Source: Clavulina sp. PMI_390
Taxonomy: Eukaryota > Basidiomycota > Agaricomycetes > Cantharellales > Hydnaceae
Length of the DNA: 59,182 nt
Reading direction: 5' to 3'
Assembly: GCA_015039315.1 (NCBI GenBank)
Contig: WIDE01000037.1
Span: forward strand, 221,854 to 281,035
The notes beneath the pieces are model-generated. The model searched no databases and was not told where the DNA came from. It saw only the letters and a program-made list of their open reading frames with translations. Below are positions 35,601 to 47,089 of the stretch, one piece after another (within the stretch, counting starts at the first letter, position 1; each line of letters begins with the position of its first letter). A program made the position numbers and the translations under genes.

Positions 35601-38216
35601 TAGGGAACAGCATGGATCGGATAAGTGAACCCTTGGTGGTACTGAAGCCTATACACGAATGGGTTAATCGTTAAGCATGTACGATTGGCTCTCGCGTCGC
35701 GTACCAGTGCGCACGACCACAGCCAAAGCTTGTTCACCAGACGTTGGAGTAAGAACTCCGCGAATACGGATGATCTTCGTGCCCGTGTAGAGGAATCCTT
35801 TGGCGGTGGCGGCATCGATTGGGCCTGCCTCATTCCAGCGTACAATGTCGTCATCCTTGATGGGAAGCTTCGCAATGGGGACGCTCTCTCCAGTAAGCAT
35901 AGATTCGTTCACAATAACGTCACCGGACAATAGGAGCATGTCGGCAGGAAAGAGTGACAAGCTCTCCTCCATGATGTTCACTACATCTCCAGGAGCCAGA
36001 GACTCTGACGATACAGTGACCCCTAGAGGAAAAGCACATTAAGCTCATTGGGACTAACAGAAAGTGCAGGAAGCTTACAGGCGCCATTCTGCAATACTCG
36101 CACTGAACACGAGAAGCGCGACATCTCACGCATTCGTTCAACTGTCTGAGAATGGGAATAAGACGCCAACGTTATTCTTTTCAATGTTAACAACGTACCC
36201 TCTTTGTCTCGATAAGAGTAGTGATAATGCTGAGGGCAGAAATGATTCCGATACAAGTTGCTGAACAACGGAGGAACAGTCAGTATCGGGCTTAGGTCTA
36301 GAGGGTGTTCTGCGCACCATAATACCAGTAGTCGTCAATGGTCCACAATATCATGCTAGCAATCTGGAAGACATAGAAGGGATGGAGTGCCTTTTTGAAC
36401 AGAACAAAATTAGTATCAGGAATATCCAAGAGTTACATTCGTGAATACCTCGTCAATAAGCAATGACAGCGTAGATTTCGCCGCAATTTCGATGACGTTC
36501 GGGCCGAAAAGGACCTCGCGTTGTTGCTTCGCTCTAAGCTCAACTCCATTTCGCGCTGCGTTGACAGTCGCAATTGAAGGATCGCGCCAATCTCTGTAGA
36601 AGAAACCTTTAGCAACGGGGGGTATATCGCGGGTAGCAGTAGACTCTACCTGAGCATTCTGAATTTGCTGGTATTCTCATTGAAGACAAAGCGGGCGTAG
36701 CGGTAGTCGACCATTCTCACAATACTCGTGTGGTTTGATGAGGACGGCCCACGCTCAAGATCGTCCATAACTTGGTTGCCATTCGATCCATGTCCATTGA
36801 GCGTCTGCAGCTTATGGCCAGATCGTGGAGTAGCAGCTCCGGGCGTATGGCTCCCCCGGGATCCATCAGCAGCTGATCGAGGGAATATCATCTTGGGGTC
36901 TCCAGGGTATGCCACGGCCAGTAAAGGATTAATGAAAACATCTCGATATGGTGTCTATAGTACGAAGGAACTTGTCAGTAACAGAAGGATAGTACCCCCA
37001 AGAGCCATACCTCTACAACGATATAACTCTCAGAGCGATCATGGCCAAGTTCTTCAAAAGCCGTCTCTTTCGTTACCCATCGTAACCACAAAGTAGGTAT
37101 CCAGAGGCCTGCTAGGGCAAGGATGCCGAATGACGCAACGCATGCTGCTCGCCATGCCCACTTGCGCCAGGGAATAACCTCGACACCAACAAAGAGTACT
37201 GTCATGTCTTCATCTTCTAAGAAGACTCGTTGGCGGCTGGGAGGTCCTCCTTTGGGCTGTGTGGAGAATTCCTCGTAGCCTAGCTCTTCGTCCATCATGT
37301 CGATTCGAGTATCACCAAAAATCGGGTCAGACGTTCCGGTGATAATGGGGAGGGAGGAGGTTGGTGAGTGAGGCCGCATGTCTCCTTCACTTCGCGCATA
37401 TAGAGAATCATCCTCTCCTTGGTAGCTGGGAGCAAGCGAAATCTCGTCAGCAGAAGGCTCCTCTTCCTCTCCAGACGAATATCCCCAGTTCTCTTCGTCG
37501 TCATCTGAGACCTCTGAAGGGGCCTCGGAGCCTGCAGCAGATCCTTCGGATGCTGTGCGCCTTGGACGGCGTCGCGATCCAGCCGAACCAAAGGAACGTC
37601 TTCGCGAGGACCCTGACGGCCCAGCATCCGTAGGCGCGTCGATAGATTGGCGGGAAAAGATACCCGATAAGCTGCCAAACATGCCCTTGCTAAAGCTCTC
37701 GGATGTTTTGTGGGTTCGCCTGGAGGAAACAGTCCGTTGCCTCATCGACGAGCGTGACCTGACTGAGCGTCGTTCGCTTCGCTCTCCATCATTGGCACTC
37801 CCGCCTTCAGCTTCATCTTCGTCGGAGCCAAAGACGGCCAGGTCATCAGAAGAAGGCTCTTGCGTAAGAAGTGCTTCGCCAGAGTCGCGTCGAGAGGAAG
37901 TTGCGCTATCTCCACGGCGTATGCGAGGTCGTCGAGAGGAATCAATGCTGCGACGGCGTCCACCATAGTCCCATGATATCCTCCGATCATGGTGCATGCT
38001 CGTCACGCTACTTGGGATAGCACGAGCTCCATCGCCATCGAAGATAGCCCCGGTGTTCTCATCAGGGTTGTTGAGGTCGTAGGCACTCCCAACTTGGGAG
38101 TCGCGTCGGTTGCGAGAGTAAGGGATAGTCTGTGGCTCTGCATAGAACACCTCATCTATCTCGTGAGGGCTAGCACCGTCCGAATAGTCAAAAGGATGTG
38201 ACGAGGAGCTAGCCAT
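32656..38216 (-). CDS. P5B-type ATPase (Ypk9/ATP13A2-like)
   Basis: P-type pump of the vacuole/lysosome; ATP13A2 exports polyamines. Eighteen exons: 37011-38216, 36650-36954, 36449-36593, 36318-36390, 36199-36260, 36079-36145, 35705-36022, 35491-35648, 34870-35436, 34659-34818, 34474-34591, 33997-34420, 33660-33940, 33531-33606, 33432-33477, 33214-33364, 33000-33154, 32656-32942; 1532 residues. The P5B signature [13 protein letters not shown] (P5A has PPELP) precedes the phosphorylation motif [13 protein letters not shown] (Asp about 840). [36 protein letters not shown] and [19 protein letters not shown] are the actuator, nucleotide-binding and hinge motifs. Membrane segments fill the last 250 residues. 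The first 340 residues are Ser/Arg/Glu-rich, low in complexity and probably cytosolic. The [12 protein letters not shown] and [14 protein letters not shown] stretches suggest phosphorylation sites. Confidence 0.92.
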
Positions 38217-38670
38217 GGGCCCTGGGAAGATTCACGTGCCGGCTTTCGTGTGAACGGCTTACTTCACCGGGGAAACGGCGCTCCTCGATGCATCCCCTCA
38301 AGTCCCGATTCTTTGTCAATTTGAGATGTGCACGATGCTTTTGCGACCACAATATCGTTATTTAGATTGGTTTCCACTATGTTGCGATGTGCTTTCTAGT
38401 AACTCGATAATGCACAACGGCCAAAGTCATTGTCCTCGTGAGGGCAATGAAACCAACCTGCATACGAATTCACCTGTGAGCTCGGATGGGATCTGATCTC
38501 AAAATCTTTGCTTTTTAAATTTGTTGTCAATCGTCCTTGTCTTGTCTGGGGTTGAGCTGCTCCGTCACACCATAAAGTCGGCCAAACATCGCTCTACGTT
38601 CCTCCCAACCACACTCACCCAAAGCCCTAACCACCAACTTACCACGTCCGTTCCTTGAAACCTCGCATCT
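38217..38670. promoter_or_regulatory. Divergent promoter, P5B ATPase / unknown gene
   Basis: 454 nt separate two divergent start codons. There are AT-rich stretches near 38355-38370 and 38510-38530. No defined site was identified. Confidence 0.4.
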
Positions 38671-40009
38671 ATGGCGCCTCCACTCGACCCTTCTGCAATT
38701 CCGTTTGGTGATCTCAACCTCTCTATAGGCGAGATGCCTTGGCGCTTGAAGCAAGATGGACTCAATGCGCACAGCGCAAACTCCATTATGAGTAATGGTG
38801 ATACAGCACCAGCCTACGTCCAAATCCCTGCGAGCCACCTTGGCGCTATATTTTGGTACCACCGACGGCGCGTGGCGCATATAGGCGACAGACCCCCTCG
38901 ATTAGTCTCGATTCAAGAGGCCATCGAGATCTACACTTCTAGAAAATCCACAGATCATCTTATGATCAGCTTATTTGCTCTAGAGAGACCTAATCCTAAA
39001 TACGGAGAACTTGTCTACGGTCTAGAGCCTAGTGAACAAACCGAGGGAGGAATCCTTGGACCCGTGGAACCTGGTGAGCTCCCAATGATCTGGAGGGAGG
39101 GGATGGGATATGTGCTGATTGTGGCTGTCTATAACTTCAGGTACGAGCGTAGTAACGACATTCCCGTTTGCTTTCGACGTTGTCGTGAGCTACGACCCCA
39201 ATGTTCGACGTGACGACGACGACACTGACGAGCCACCCAGACGTCGTCGACACCGCCCTTACAAGCCTCAAAAGGCATACGACGCCCCCGTTCGGAAACT
39301 CAGGGACTGGGAAGGGGGATGGGACACGACTAGGACGTGGCGTCGGCACCTCCATCCTGATGTGTTCATGTCGTTCTGCATCTGGGATATGTCTAATGTA
39401 TGGGACGGCAAGCCTCAGCCACCACCAGGGATCCCACGACGGCTACCGCCGACCTTTGAAGAGTGGCAAGATGAGCAGTACCTCCTGTCCCTCGAACCAG
39501 ATGAGCGAGAACAAGCAAGAGATGCTCTGCGCCGCCTTCGCTCTCCCCAGATGGATGATTATGGCGAGACTTATGTTGATGATGAAAATGGTGACGATGG
39601 TGACCCTGTCGATGAGGCTGACGCGTTGGATGGCGAGGCTCAAGGCGACTCTGAGGACCAACAACACAACAACCACCACGACAACAACGAGCACGACGAC
39701 GAGGAAGAGAACAAACGATGCGAAGAAGAAGAAGGAGCAGCCGAGGAGGAAGGAGGCGAAACCAACGACCACACTAAGCAAGGCGCCGAGGAGCAACAAG
39801 AACAACGCGGCGAGGAAAAAGCGGCCGGCAAAAACAAAGACTACGACGATCACCACGAGGACGACGATGACGACACTAACGACGACCAGCACCCCCCCCC
39901 CCCTCACTACTACTCGAGGCGAAACGCACGCTATCGTAGGGCCCCCAGCCAAAAGAGGAAGACTGCTAGACAAGCAATCGACATCGCAATCGGGTGGTTC
40001 TGGTAGTGA
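38671..40009 (+). CDS. Unrecognised protein with long acidic tail
   Basis: Two exons, 38671-39140 and 39190-40009, give 428 residues; the 49-nt intron joins VYNF to SYDPNVRRDDDD. The first 175 residues look ordered (APAYVQIPASHLGAIFWYHR, then DHLMISLFALERPNPKYGEL), and residues 195-290 contain GGWDTTRTWRRHLHPDVF and FEEWQDEQYLLSLEPDE. The remaining 130 residues are an extreme Asp/Glu/Gln/His/Asn run that ends RRAPSQKRKTARQAIDIAIG and then WFW. I do not recognise the family. A 12-C homopolymer (39892-39903) lies in the coding region and encodes a Pro run; a length error there would change the C-terminus. Two other frames are open across the acidic part because of its composition. Confidence 0.6.
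39892..39903. repeat. Twelve-C homopolymer in coding sequence
   Basis: An uninterrupted run of twelve C encodes four Pro in the chosen frame. Such tracts slip in sequencing and in replication, and the +1 frame is also open downstream, to 40028. Confidence 0.9.
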
Positions 40010-40178
40010 CCCCTTTCGACTCCGATGATCTAACCATCTGTTTCCGGCCCCTACCCTTCATTGGGGCATAGTGTATCGGACACCTGTCATTTGAGAATGT
40101 TCAATTGATAGCAACCACGAACTGCGGAAAGCGTAGCACTAGAATACAAGCTTGGAAAAAAAGGCATTATTATTGTTA

Positions 40179-41314
40179 TCATCTCGTCCTCCCCCAACCA
40201 AAATCGACGACCAACCCCATCCCATAGGGTCGTAAATCCACTGACCAAGGAGGAAGTGGGGGTTCAACCACTGTCACATTCTTCACCTTCTGCTCCAGTT
40301 CAGGAGCATTCGACTTAATGGGCTGAGTATCCACTTGCTCCGGAGAGGGTAGTGGAGGCAGGGAGCGCGAGATCATTCGCGAAGCATGTTTGAGCCGAGC
40401 CCAAGTCGACAAGAGCGCATTGGGTCTCAAAGGCGTCTGACTCGACACCGGGGGGTTCGAGGTCGTAGCAGCAGAGCCTTCATTGGATACGAGAGCACTA
40501 TCATCCTGAGATCCAGCCGCATCCAAAGTCGTCGTAGACGCACTGTCCGCTTCTATGGACGAATTCTTCTCGTCTTCTTCAGCCTGCTTTCGCTTAGCCT
40601 CCTCATCAGCCGCGACTTTATCCCGTCGACGCTTCTCGCGCTCCAAGCTCCGAAGTTCCCATCGAGGAACGTCAAAGGGCGCAAAGAAATTAGGCATGTT
40701 GGGTGTGCCGAGCCCAAAGCTGAGATCGCACCAGCAGCGATCGATGAGTCGAACGGAACCTTCGAGTGGGGAGGAGGAAGGAGATGAAGAGATAACCGAA
40801 GACGATGTTTCGGAGGGAGTGGAGATGCTGGAGATGTCAATTGGAGGAGAGGATGCAGCTGAGGAAGGAAGGCCAAGGATTGATGATGAGAGATAAGTGG
40901 GGAATGGGGTAAGGGAGCTGTATAGATCAGCAGCTGGGACAGGCTGCCAATAGCATGAAGATTGTGCTAGAGCGAATAGCATCACGACGCAGTATAGACT
41001 GGCGAGTTAGAGAGCATAGAATAGGTGATTCATTGGATGGCGGGCAGACAACAGTTCATTACAAAGCAAGAATGGGAAGTTAGCGCTCTCAAGAAGGCAG
41101 GGTTACAATTGTCCAGAAGTAAGACTCACCAGGGCTTAGCGTGAAGTGTCATAGAGAACAGAAAGACGAACAAGAAGACCGGGCTCGCTCTCGAGAACGG
41201 CAGCAAGAACAGCGGTAAGTACCTAAGTTAAAGCGGAGTTTGTGAGTTCGGCTTAGTGCATACGTTTCCTAGATCTCAGGAGGTAAACGTTTCTTACCAT
41301 CGTGTGCACCACAT
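40179..41314 (-). CDS. Unrecognised membrane protein
   Basis: Three exons, 41298-41314, 41130-41222 and 40179-40998, give 304 residues. The start is MWCTRW, and two hydrophobic stretches follow at once (YLPLFLLPF, PVFLFVFLFSM and YCVVMLFALAQSSCYW), then a Ser-rich linker, the motif RLIDRCWCDLSFGLGTPNMP, a charged helix (WELRSLEREKRRRDKVAADE) and a low-complexity stretch ending WGRTR. The first exon holds only 17 nt; it was chosen because it alone keeps the hydrophobic frame. A longer upstream frame starting MLTPRAS splices into a stop and was rejected. I do not recognise the family. Two to three membrane passes at the N-terminus and a cytosolic tail are inferred. Confidence 0.55.
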
Positions 41315-41655
41315 CGTGAACAGGGGTTGGCCACTGGCCTCGAGTTAGCGGACCAGACGCGTTTGGCCTTGTTGTGCTGGCTCTCGGTGTCAACATGCTA
41401 CGCAGATGGCGGTATGACGTGCTGGCGGAAACAACACACACTTTCGCAGGTACCAAGCGATGGCTTTGCATACAAGTGGGACGTATAAGGAGATATATCA
41501 ATTTCCCTTGGAAGAAGGAACTGCATCTATCATCAATCAGCACACACACTCTGGGGTAGAGTCCAAATATATCCCCAGCCTCCCCAGCAGGCTAGTAAAA
41601 ACGAAGGAGGGAAAAAACTATAATTATGAGGTATAACAACAGCGAAATCGGACCA
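41315..41655. other. Gap before Bos1 3' end
   Basis: Upstream region of the membrane-protein gene and 3' flank of Bos1. No additional gene was found. Confidence 0.4.
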
Positions 41656-42662
41656 TCATCCCAGATAATGCCAAATCAACCAAAAGCAGAAGAACGTGAA
41701 GATCGCTCCTACAACGAAGATGATCGTGTCTTCTCGACTGTCAAGTTCAAAGAAGAGAGCACAGGACGCATCAGACTTTCCGCTAGAAGCAGTGTTTGTT
41801 AGAGAAAAAGAGCATCAGCTTACCTCCTCCTCTCAATCCACCCAATCACATCACGACTCAGCCCAATGGTATGTGCCGCATCCAGCACTCGCTTGTGCGT
41901 CCCCTTGAGTATATTCCTCTGGTCGACCAAGTTACCCAGAATATCCTGGCCCTGCTGTAGGAAAATATCCAACTGGCTCTCTGTCTCTTGCAGTGAGCTG
42001 TGTTCATGAAGGGCGTACCCCTCTCGGGCATAGTTCGGTGGAAGGCTGAAGGGGGATTCAGAGATGGTTTCCCGTTGTGAGGCGGAAGGGAAGTTAGGGG
42101 CGGATTGGGGGAAGCGCTGGCGGGTGGTGTATTGAGAAGGGTCACCGAGGAGATCGGTGCGTTGAGCTTGGTTTCGCTGGACGATGTCACTGTAAGCATG
42201 CAACAAGAGATAGATTGGCGAGGAGGGCCGCGATAAGCACTCACAGCGTTCTCAGAAATCAACTTTGTCTGATCGAATTCTTTTTTCAGGTCCATGTAGT
42301 CTTGCCTGAACTTCTGCACTCTCCTATGGGCAGATAGCGGCACAATGACCATGTCAGTCTAGATCGAGCTTCGTCGTAGCAGTCCAAAGGAATAACTTAC
42401 ATGAGGGCTTTCTCCTGCTTTGACTTGATGACTTCACGCTTGGCCATAGAGTCATAGTCGTCAACTGTCCGATTGAAGGACGCCAACGAGGCAGATATTT
42501 GGCCTAGGAGCATACGTCCAATTTAGAATAGACCGTAGTAGAGCACTCATAGAAAGTAGAAGCACCAAGTAGAGCCACGGAATTGTCTCCCCCCTTCAGT
42601 CGTTCTAGGTCTGCTTGTATAGCAGTTGTCTGCCTTACGCCCAGCGTATAGAGTGATTGCAT
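41656..42662 (-). CDS. BOS1: Golgi SNARE Bos1 (membrin/GOSR2)
   Basis: Qb-SNARE for ER-to-Golgi vesicle fusion. Exons: 42566-42662, 42401-42503, 42245-42323, 41824-42176, 41656-41737; 237 residues. The N-terminal MQSLYTLGVRQTTAIQADLE is typical of Bos1. The SNARE helix runs from about residue 145 (LHEHSSLQETESQLDIFLQQ, GQDILGNLVDQRNILKGTHK) with the family motif LDAAHTIGLSRDVIGWIERR before the membrane anchor (IIFVVGAIFTFFCFWLIWHY). The protein ends HYLG. Exon joins were fixed by these motifs, notably TKLISENA to RNQAQRTDLL. Confidence 0.9.
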
Positions 42663-42931
42663 AGCGACAGCGGTAGTGGAAAGGTCTCAAGAGCACAGGT
42701 CAAGGCACTATTAGAGCTGGCTTAAGATGTCGCCCAAGATGTGTGATAAGAGACAAGACGACGTGGCGAGACGAAGGAGGCACAGTCGCGGGTGCTGCGA
42801 GCAACCTGGAACGAACACGTCTAAGGGTCTGTGGAGGCGTGGGAATCGCTCTGCTTTCGGCTCCGGCGCTTTCGTGGCTGAGAAATCCCAAATTTTGTCC
42901 CTCGCTTCATCCACCAACTCCCTCCTCCAGT
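42663..42931. promoter_or_regulatory. Divergent promoter, Bos1 / Mia40
   Basis: 269 nt between two start codons on opposite strands. A pyrimidine-rich stretch lies just before the Mia40 start. No specific site was assigned. Confidence 0.4.
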
Positions 42932-43754
42932 ATGCGCTCCTCTTTCCGTGCTTTTGCACCTGCTCTGCGCTCTGCGGCGTCGGCACGTGGCTTTGTTGCT
43001 CCGTCAAGTCGCACACGTTTGCTGTTTGGTGGTGCTGTGGCAGGAGCGACCTTGGCTTATGCATTCGTGCCGCGCAAGCAAACACTCTGGCTGGATGCTC
43101 GTGCGTATACTGTTCCTCGGTCCAAACCCACTAATTTATGCTAATTAATAATTGCATTTTAAAACGCTGCTTGAATGGATGCAGCAAAGGGAGTTCGTTC
43201 GGCATGGGTGGATTATCCTCCCGAGCCTGCACCGGCACCCGAATCCCCAGGCAATCCCGCCGATGCTATTGGTGACAACAGCGCGGCCTTTGATCCCGTA
43301 ACCGGTGAAATCAACTGGGACTGCCCCTGCCTGGGTGGGATGGCACATGGTCCTTGTGGGCCAGAATTCCGCGAGGCGTTCTCATGCTTCATTTACTCGG
43401 AGGAGGAGCCCAAGGGCATCAACTGCGTGGAGAAATTCAAGGGCATGCAGGATTGCTTCAGGGCACATCCGGATGTGTACGGGGAAGGTACGTTCGAAAT
43501 GCTACACCACTCTACCTCTGACCTGTTCTCTTTTGCTTACTCAATCCTTTTGTGGTTATGTAGAAGTTGACGATGACCCTCACGGGCATGAGGCTGCGAC
43601 CCTTGAGGAACTCGTCAAGGAGGCCGAGTCTGCTCTGTCAGCACCTGTAGAAAAGGCAGTGGAAGCTGTCGAGGCTCTCGTGTCCAGCACCCTGCCGTCA
43701 GAAAAGACTGCTGAAACTTCTGCGCCTGTCTCTTCGCCCCCTGCATCCTCCTAA
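42932..43754 (+). CDS. MIA40: Mitochondrial import oxidoreductase Mia40
   Basis: Intermembrane-space disulfide carrier that oxidises imported small Cys proteins with Erv1. Exons: 42932-43100, 43185-43487, 43564-43754; 164 residues. The N-terminus ([20 protein letters not shown]) is a basic presequence followed by a membrane anchor ([16 protein letters not shown]). The catalytic CPC lies in [18 protein letters not shown], followed by twin CX9C helices ([11 protein letters not shown] and [11 protein letters not shown]). The C-terminal tail is Ala/Glu-rich and not conserved. The exon 1-2 join gives an inferred Pro at the boundary. Confidence 0.93.
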
Positions 43755-45410
43755 TTATATTTCAGCCACCTTAGCATTTGGGACATATGGAAATATGACC
43801 GCTCCTCCCCGCATTACCTTTCGCCTGAACTGCATGTATTTATCCGCAATAGACTTTTTTTGCTCTGCATGCTCCCTCATCCACATCTATACCTAGTGAA
43901 CACCACTTTGGACCATAAAATTTCCCATAAGCACTTACCACTAGTCTCCTCATGTCATCATACAAAGTTCAAATGCGCCAGGGCCATAATCGGACTGCCT
44001 CGCCACCACGTGGGGCAAGTTACGATCCAGTGCACTTCGACAGCGTTTGTATGAGAGAGCCCAGAGTGAACTCAAACAGTTTACCCATAATTCCCGTGCA
44101 CACCTGAGTAACTTTTGTTGAACGGCTTCTCATCTTTCAGAATCGCTACTGTTAGCTATAGTTTATCTTTCCCATGACGGGTGTCTTGCAACAGGAGTCT
44201 CGCTCAAGCTAGCTCGGAATCGGAGGGGTTTCAGAACACTAAAATCTGTACAGCGAGGAATAAAGAAGCAGCTCGTGAGGGAGTGTGTACCCAGATGGTG
44301 AATCACTTTGGCCCGAACACCAATGCAAGATCAGGTGAGGATTATTTGTCCTTGATGAATGAGCATGCCAAGAGGTGGACGTGGCGTGCTTCTGTCAGAT
44401 CGAGAGAGATAAGGGTGATACGCTAGTTGATCGGATCCTCGAGCGAGGTGGAGGATCGACTTCGAGGCAAGGCTATTCTGGTCTCAGTGGATGAGCGTCT
44501 GCATTCAAATTCTTAGCAAACTTCTTGCTATTCAGACCCTTATTTACAGCCAAAGTAACTCGGTATGCCCTCCCCGAGCGAAAGAGTCGGAAGGACCGGC
44601 GAGAATGCGATGGCTCGGTGCGGCCCGGGATGAATCGGGCTTAACGTCCATGGGTATTTCAGAGATAGAAGTGGAGGCTGCTAGATATGTGTACCGACAC
44701 GGACTAGCGGTATCATTTGCGAATTCTCGAATAATGAAGTGCAAAGGTGGAGGTCGATAATAATCCTACAGATAATGGCAGATCGGCGTTAGGATGCGAA
44801 CCCGTCACGTGCTGGGACTTCTCTCTCGTCATCGGGAGGGCCAACTTGAATTTGCCAGCTGGGCTCATGACCCCCCCACTGGAGCATTGTCGGGCTCCCA
44901 GAACGCGCTGAATGCTATTGAGATTCGCGGAAAAATAATTACACGACACACTATGATGCACTAGAAAAGGCGATGGCTGAGACAACCCCAGTCGTGGTTT
45001 TTGGCTTGTTATCTCCCCCTCTGGCGTGCTCTCCTCCTACGGGCCTCCATTCCTTCTCAAATTACCCGATATCTTTTCGGACACATTCAATTTCATAGAA
45101 CGTCTCGGCCTTAATTGGTTCTTCCTTGCAAACGTTCAGGATGCTTACTCCCATTCGGTTGAGCACTGCGTCTCGTGGTCTCCGGTCCCATGTGAGTTAC
45201 TGAGTACAATGACTATGAGGGCAACTATTACTCCATCCCCATTCATCATGGGGCTGTTTCCTCATCCAACTGCGATGGTGGAGGCCGAGACTGTCTATAT
45301 AACCCTGTCGATCGTTGCGGAGTAGCTCACTGTTCTGTCATTCCTCTTTCCCCCCACCTTTCCCCCTTCTCTAGCTCTTCCCTCGAAACTTCTCCACTAG
45401 CCGATCCAAC
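43755..45410. other. Long non-coding gap before formate dehydrogenase
   Basis: 1.66 kb with no convincing exon, tRNA or repeat. Short frames here lack codon bias and motifs. The right end is the formate dehydrogenase promoter, with a TATA box and a pyrimidine-rich tract around 45338-45405. Confidence 0.5.
45296..45302 (+). promoter_or_regulatory. TATA box of formate dehydrogenase
   Basis: TATATAA lies 109 nt upstream of the start codon and is followed by a long C/T-rich stretch, the arrangement common at strongly expressed fungal promoters. Confidence 0.55.
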
Positions 45411-47089
45411 ATGGTCAAGGTGAGCGTCATCGCTTAATGAAGTTTGGAGTAAGCATTCACTCACCTTGCCTGCATCCCTCAGGTTCTTGCGATTCTCTAC
45501 GACGGTGGTAAGGCAGCCGAAGAAGAGCCTCGTCTCCTCGGCACTGTTGAGAACAAGGTGCGTCTCTATACTCTATGTGCCAATAACCAGAATCTAAAGA
45601 TATCCTATTATTGCTCCCGCCATTCACCGTCTTCGCCCATTCACCCATTCAACAACAACAATCGCTGCCGCTGCTAATTATGGATCGCCGATACGATTTC
45701 TTCCGCCACTCAGCTCGGGCTCTCCGAATGGCTCAAGGAGCGTGGTCACGAATTCATCGTCACCTCTGACAAGGAGGGCCCCAAGTACGCCACGTCACTT
45801 TGCACTTGACTCGACGTGTCCGTAATCTGATAAGATTAAAATCTCCATCTCGCATCTAGCTCGGTCTTCCAGCGAGAACTCCCCACCGCTGACATCCTCA
45901 TTACTACTCCCTTCCACCCTGGCTACTTGACCCGCGATCTCGTTGAGAAGGCCAAGAACCTCAAGCTCGCCGTCACTGCTGGTGTTGGTTCCGATCACAT
46001 CGATCTAAATGCCGCGAACGAGAAGAAGATCCTCGTGGCTGAGGTTACCGGCTCAAACGTCGTCTCTGTGTACGTTTCACTATTGCTGCCATCTCCGCTT
46101 GTTGATCATTGATCTGATACCATCGATTCCCGACTTCCTTCTGGTCTCTTCTCCTATTATTTTATTGGTTTCCTTTTGCGCCGCATGATCTGCCCGATAG
46201 TGCTGAGCACGTCGTTATGTCCATGCTCCTCCTCGTCCGCAACTTTGTTCCTGCCCACGAGATGATTCGCCGCGGCGACTGGGTCGTCTCTGACGTCGCC
46301 CGTAACACCTTCGATCTCGAAGGGAAGGTCATTGGTACCATCGGCGCCGGCCGCATCGGGTACCGTGTCCTGCAGCGTCTTGTCCCCTTCGACGCCGCCG
46401 AGCTCCTGTACTACGACTACAACCCACTCCCTGCTGAGGCTGAGAAGGCCGTCGGCGCAAAGAGGGTGGAGGACCTCAAGGAGTTCTTGGGCAAGTGTGA
46501 TGTTGTGACTGTCAATGCGCCACTGCACGAAGGCACCAAGGACTTGATCAACAAGGAGACCGTCCAGTGGATGAAGAAGGGTGCATGGCTGGTTAACACT
46601 GCTCGTGGAGCTATCTGCAACGCTGAGGCCGTCGCAGAGGCTGTGAAGAGCGGCCACCTCAATGGCGTGAGTAGTTGCTTGACGCTCATGACGCTCCAGG
46701 TTTCTTGTTGCTGATTCCATACTTGTCTACCCCTTCCGCCTACATAGTACGCTGGCGACGTGTGGAACGTCCAGCCCGCACCAAAAGAGCACCCCTGGAG
46801 GACCATGCTCAACCCCCTTGGTGGCGGTAACGGCATGTACGTCCTCTTTACCTCTTCTCTCATGTTATCGGACCAACCACTACCGCATTCGCACCTCTAA
46901 CGCTATCCTTTTCTTCCTTCTATCAGGACCCCTCACGTCTCTGGAACTTCGATCGACGCCCAGGCACGCTACGCTGCCGGCGTCAAGAAGATCATCGAGA
47001 ACTTCTTGGACGGCAAGGAGCAGACACCTTCAGACGTGATCGTCATCAACGGAGAGTATGCCACCAAGGCCTACGGTATCAGGAAGTGA
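45411..47089 (+). CDS. FDH1: NAD-dependent formate dehydrogenase
   Basis: Oxidises formate to CO2 with NAD+. Exons: 45411-45419, 45483-45557, 45714-45784, 45860-46069, 46201-46666, 46748-46836, 46927-47089; 360 residues. The first exon is 9 nt (M-V-K). The catalytic region includes [18 protein letters not shown] and [15 protein letters not shown], the NAD-binding loop is [13 protein letters not shown], and the catalytic Arg and His are in [10 protein letters not shown] and [13 protein letters not shown]. No organelle targeting sequence is present, so cytosolic. A strong TATA box and a C/T-rich leader suggest high expression. Confidence 0.95.

Noticed and set aside
39443..39973. Minus-strand frame with long Val/Leu runs resembling a membrane protein
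   Set aside because: The hydrophobic runs are the complement of the Asp/Asn/Thr repeat of the plus-strand gene.
39201..40028. Second plus-strand frame in the acidic gene
   Set aside because: Thr/Met-rich translation with no ordered region; the other frame continues the conserved-looking N-terminal exon. Kept only as a slippage question.
41346..41549. Alternative upstream start (MLTPRAS...) for the membrane protein
   Set aside because: Spliced onto the next exon it reaches a stop within 30 codons and loses the hydrophobic frame.
44790..44825. Possible tRNA T-arm on the minus strand (GGGTTCGCATCC)
   Set aside because: No matching stem pairing, acceptor stem or anticodon arm could be drawn around it.
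43755..45410. Frames of 80-99 codons before formate dehydrogenase
   Set aside because: No family motif, signal peptide or consistent splice sites; the rightmost one runs into the TATA box.
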